Positions 63,634-64,000 of a DNA stretch of 64,000 nucleotides are shown here, piece by piece. Source of the DNA: Desulfotomaculaceae bacterium (GTDB lineage: Bacteria; Bacillota; Desulfotomaculia; Desulfotomaculales; Pelotomaculaceae); assembly GCA_028702695.1 (NCBI GenBank), contig JAQVOH010000001.1, positions 71,756 to 135,755 on the forward strand. The letters are read 5' to 3'. The notes beneath the pieces were generated by a model. It was not told where the DNA came from, did no database searches, and worked only from the letters and a program-made list of their open reading frames with translations. The first letter of the stretch is position 1. Each line of letters begins with the position of its first letter. The translations under genes were made by a program, and so were the position numbers.

Positions 63634-64000
63634 TTACGACACCTGCTTTCTTTGCTGTTTAACCAGCGATATGAACACGTCCTCCAAGGATGGCTCAATC
63701 ACGACAGCGTTAGCGCCCGTAAACTGGTCAAAGACCTCCAATTGAGCCTTTGCTTCAAGCAGTACGTGCAAGAGCGGGCCGTGGATGGAGCACTCCCTGA
63801 CATACGGTAGTTTTTCAATAGCACTTATGCGCTGCATGGCATCAGGCAGGTCGACCTCAACCATACAGCCCTTGATTACGCTGTTTTTGAGGTTGTCGGG
63901 TGTGTCATTGGCGATAAGGGTCCCTTCGGAGATAAAGGCAATGTTGTAACAGCGCTCGGCCTCGTCCATGAAGTGGGTGGTGACCATCACCGTAACCCCT
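63634..64000 (-). CDS. ABC transporter ATPase, C-terminal part (cut by window end)
   Basis: Starts outside the window. The visible 122 residues begin around the H-loop (VTTHFMDEAERC) and end with IEPSLEDVFISLVKQQRKQ, the DrrA/YbhF-type C-terminus. The listed internal ATG at 63990 is not a start. Partner of the ABC-2 permease, whose gene begins 2 nt after its stop. Confidence 0.9.
   Translation of the reverse strand, partial: GVTVMVTTHFMDEAERCYNIAFISEGTLIANDTPDNLKNSVIKGCMVEVDLPDAMQRISAIEKLPYVRECSIHGPLLHVLLEAKAQLEVFDQFTGANAVVIEPSLEDVFISLVKQQRKQVS

Noticed and set aside
1-64000. CRISPR array, prophage, rRNA operon or integron
   Set aside because: No regularly spaced repeats, no phage packaging or tail gene set, no rRNA-like sequence and no integrase found by reading.

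Overview
The window looks like a chromosome segment of an anaerobic, endospore-forming Firmicute of the Desulfotomaculum/Pelotomaculum (Peptococcaceae) type. This rests on gene content: SpoVT, a SleB-type LysM hydrolase, rubrerythrin, rubredoxin, Bcd with a ferredoxin-fused EtfA, two double-cubane-cluster reductase homologues, and a full selenium theme. Genus is inference. Genes lie on both strands in short operons with many intrinsic terminators. There is no CRISPR array, rRNA operon or intact insertion sequence.

Region 1 (1-9.9 kb, minus strand): alanine racemase, a 31-aa membrane peptide, NAD(P)HX repair enzyme and AcpS; a LytS/LytR-type two-component pair; an MBL-fold hydrolase; a TusA/SirA-like protein overlapping a YedE-type (selenium-associated) permease; a flavin reductase.

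Region 2 (10.1-23.7 kb, plus strand) is the main attraction: a selenium/organometal island. It starts with selD, whose real start lies 51 nt upstream of the listed ORF because codon 14 is an in-frame UGA (selenocysteine). Then come two double-cubane-cluster reductase-like proteins and their ATP-dependent activase, a CSCC thioredoxin-like protein, a CSCG permease, a lipoprotein ending in Cys-Cys-COOH, the selenocysteine tRNA (anticodon UCA, 8-bp acceptor), two substrate-binding proteins, an ABC permease interrupted by UGA, its ATPase, a MerB-like organomercurial lyase also interrupted by UGA, a DsrE-like protein and a molybdopterin oxidoreductase. The set matches what I remember as the NCBIfam SAO (selenocysteine-assisted organometal) families SaoT, E, C, B, P, A, L and D. 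The ORF track splits or truncates all three UGA genes. Each UGA is followed by intact coding sequence and a hairpin with bacterial SECIS-like spacing. The lyase case is very strong, because Sec169 falls on the MerB C159-C160 pair. The permease case is the most novel.

Region 3 (24-43.3 kb) is mixed housekeeping, stress and sporulation: a YyaL-type thioredoxin-fold protein, unknown paired genes, a secreted alpha/beta hydrolase, a Rnk/GreA-like factor, SpoVT, a cold-shock protein, two superoxide dismutase-family genes with a rubredoxin (missing from the ORF track) between them, a MASE3 histidine kinase with its regulator, a YedK-type DNA-protein crosslink protein, a YgjP-like metalloprotease, an MFS carrier, a large unknown protein, a YkgJ protein, rubrerythrin and a decayed DUF763 gene.

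Region 4 (43.5-51.8 kb): an SsuABC/ThiXYZ-like ABC operon, a zinc-ribbon protein, FmdE, then a TPP riboswitch controlling a thiamine-binding protein, a ThiXYZ-type transporter and, further on, thiamine pyrophosphokinase.

Region 5 (52-64 kb): bcd-etfB-etfA; a LysM/SleB hydrolase behind a c-di-AMP riboswitch; a 50-aa peptide gene; carB; cinA with a degenerate deamidase site; a TetR regulator; and an ABC-2 export operon cut by the window end.
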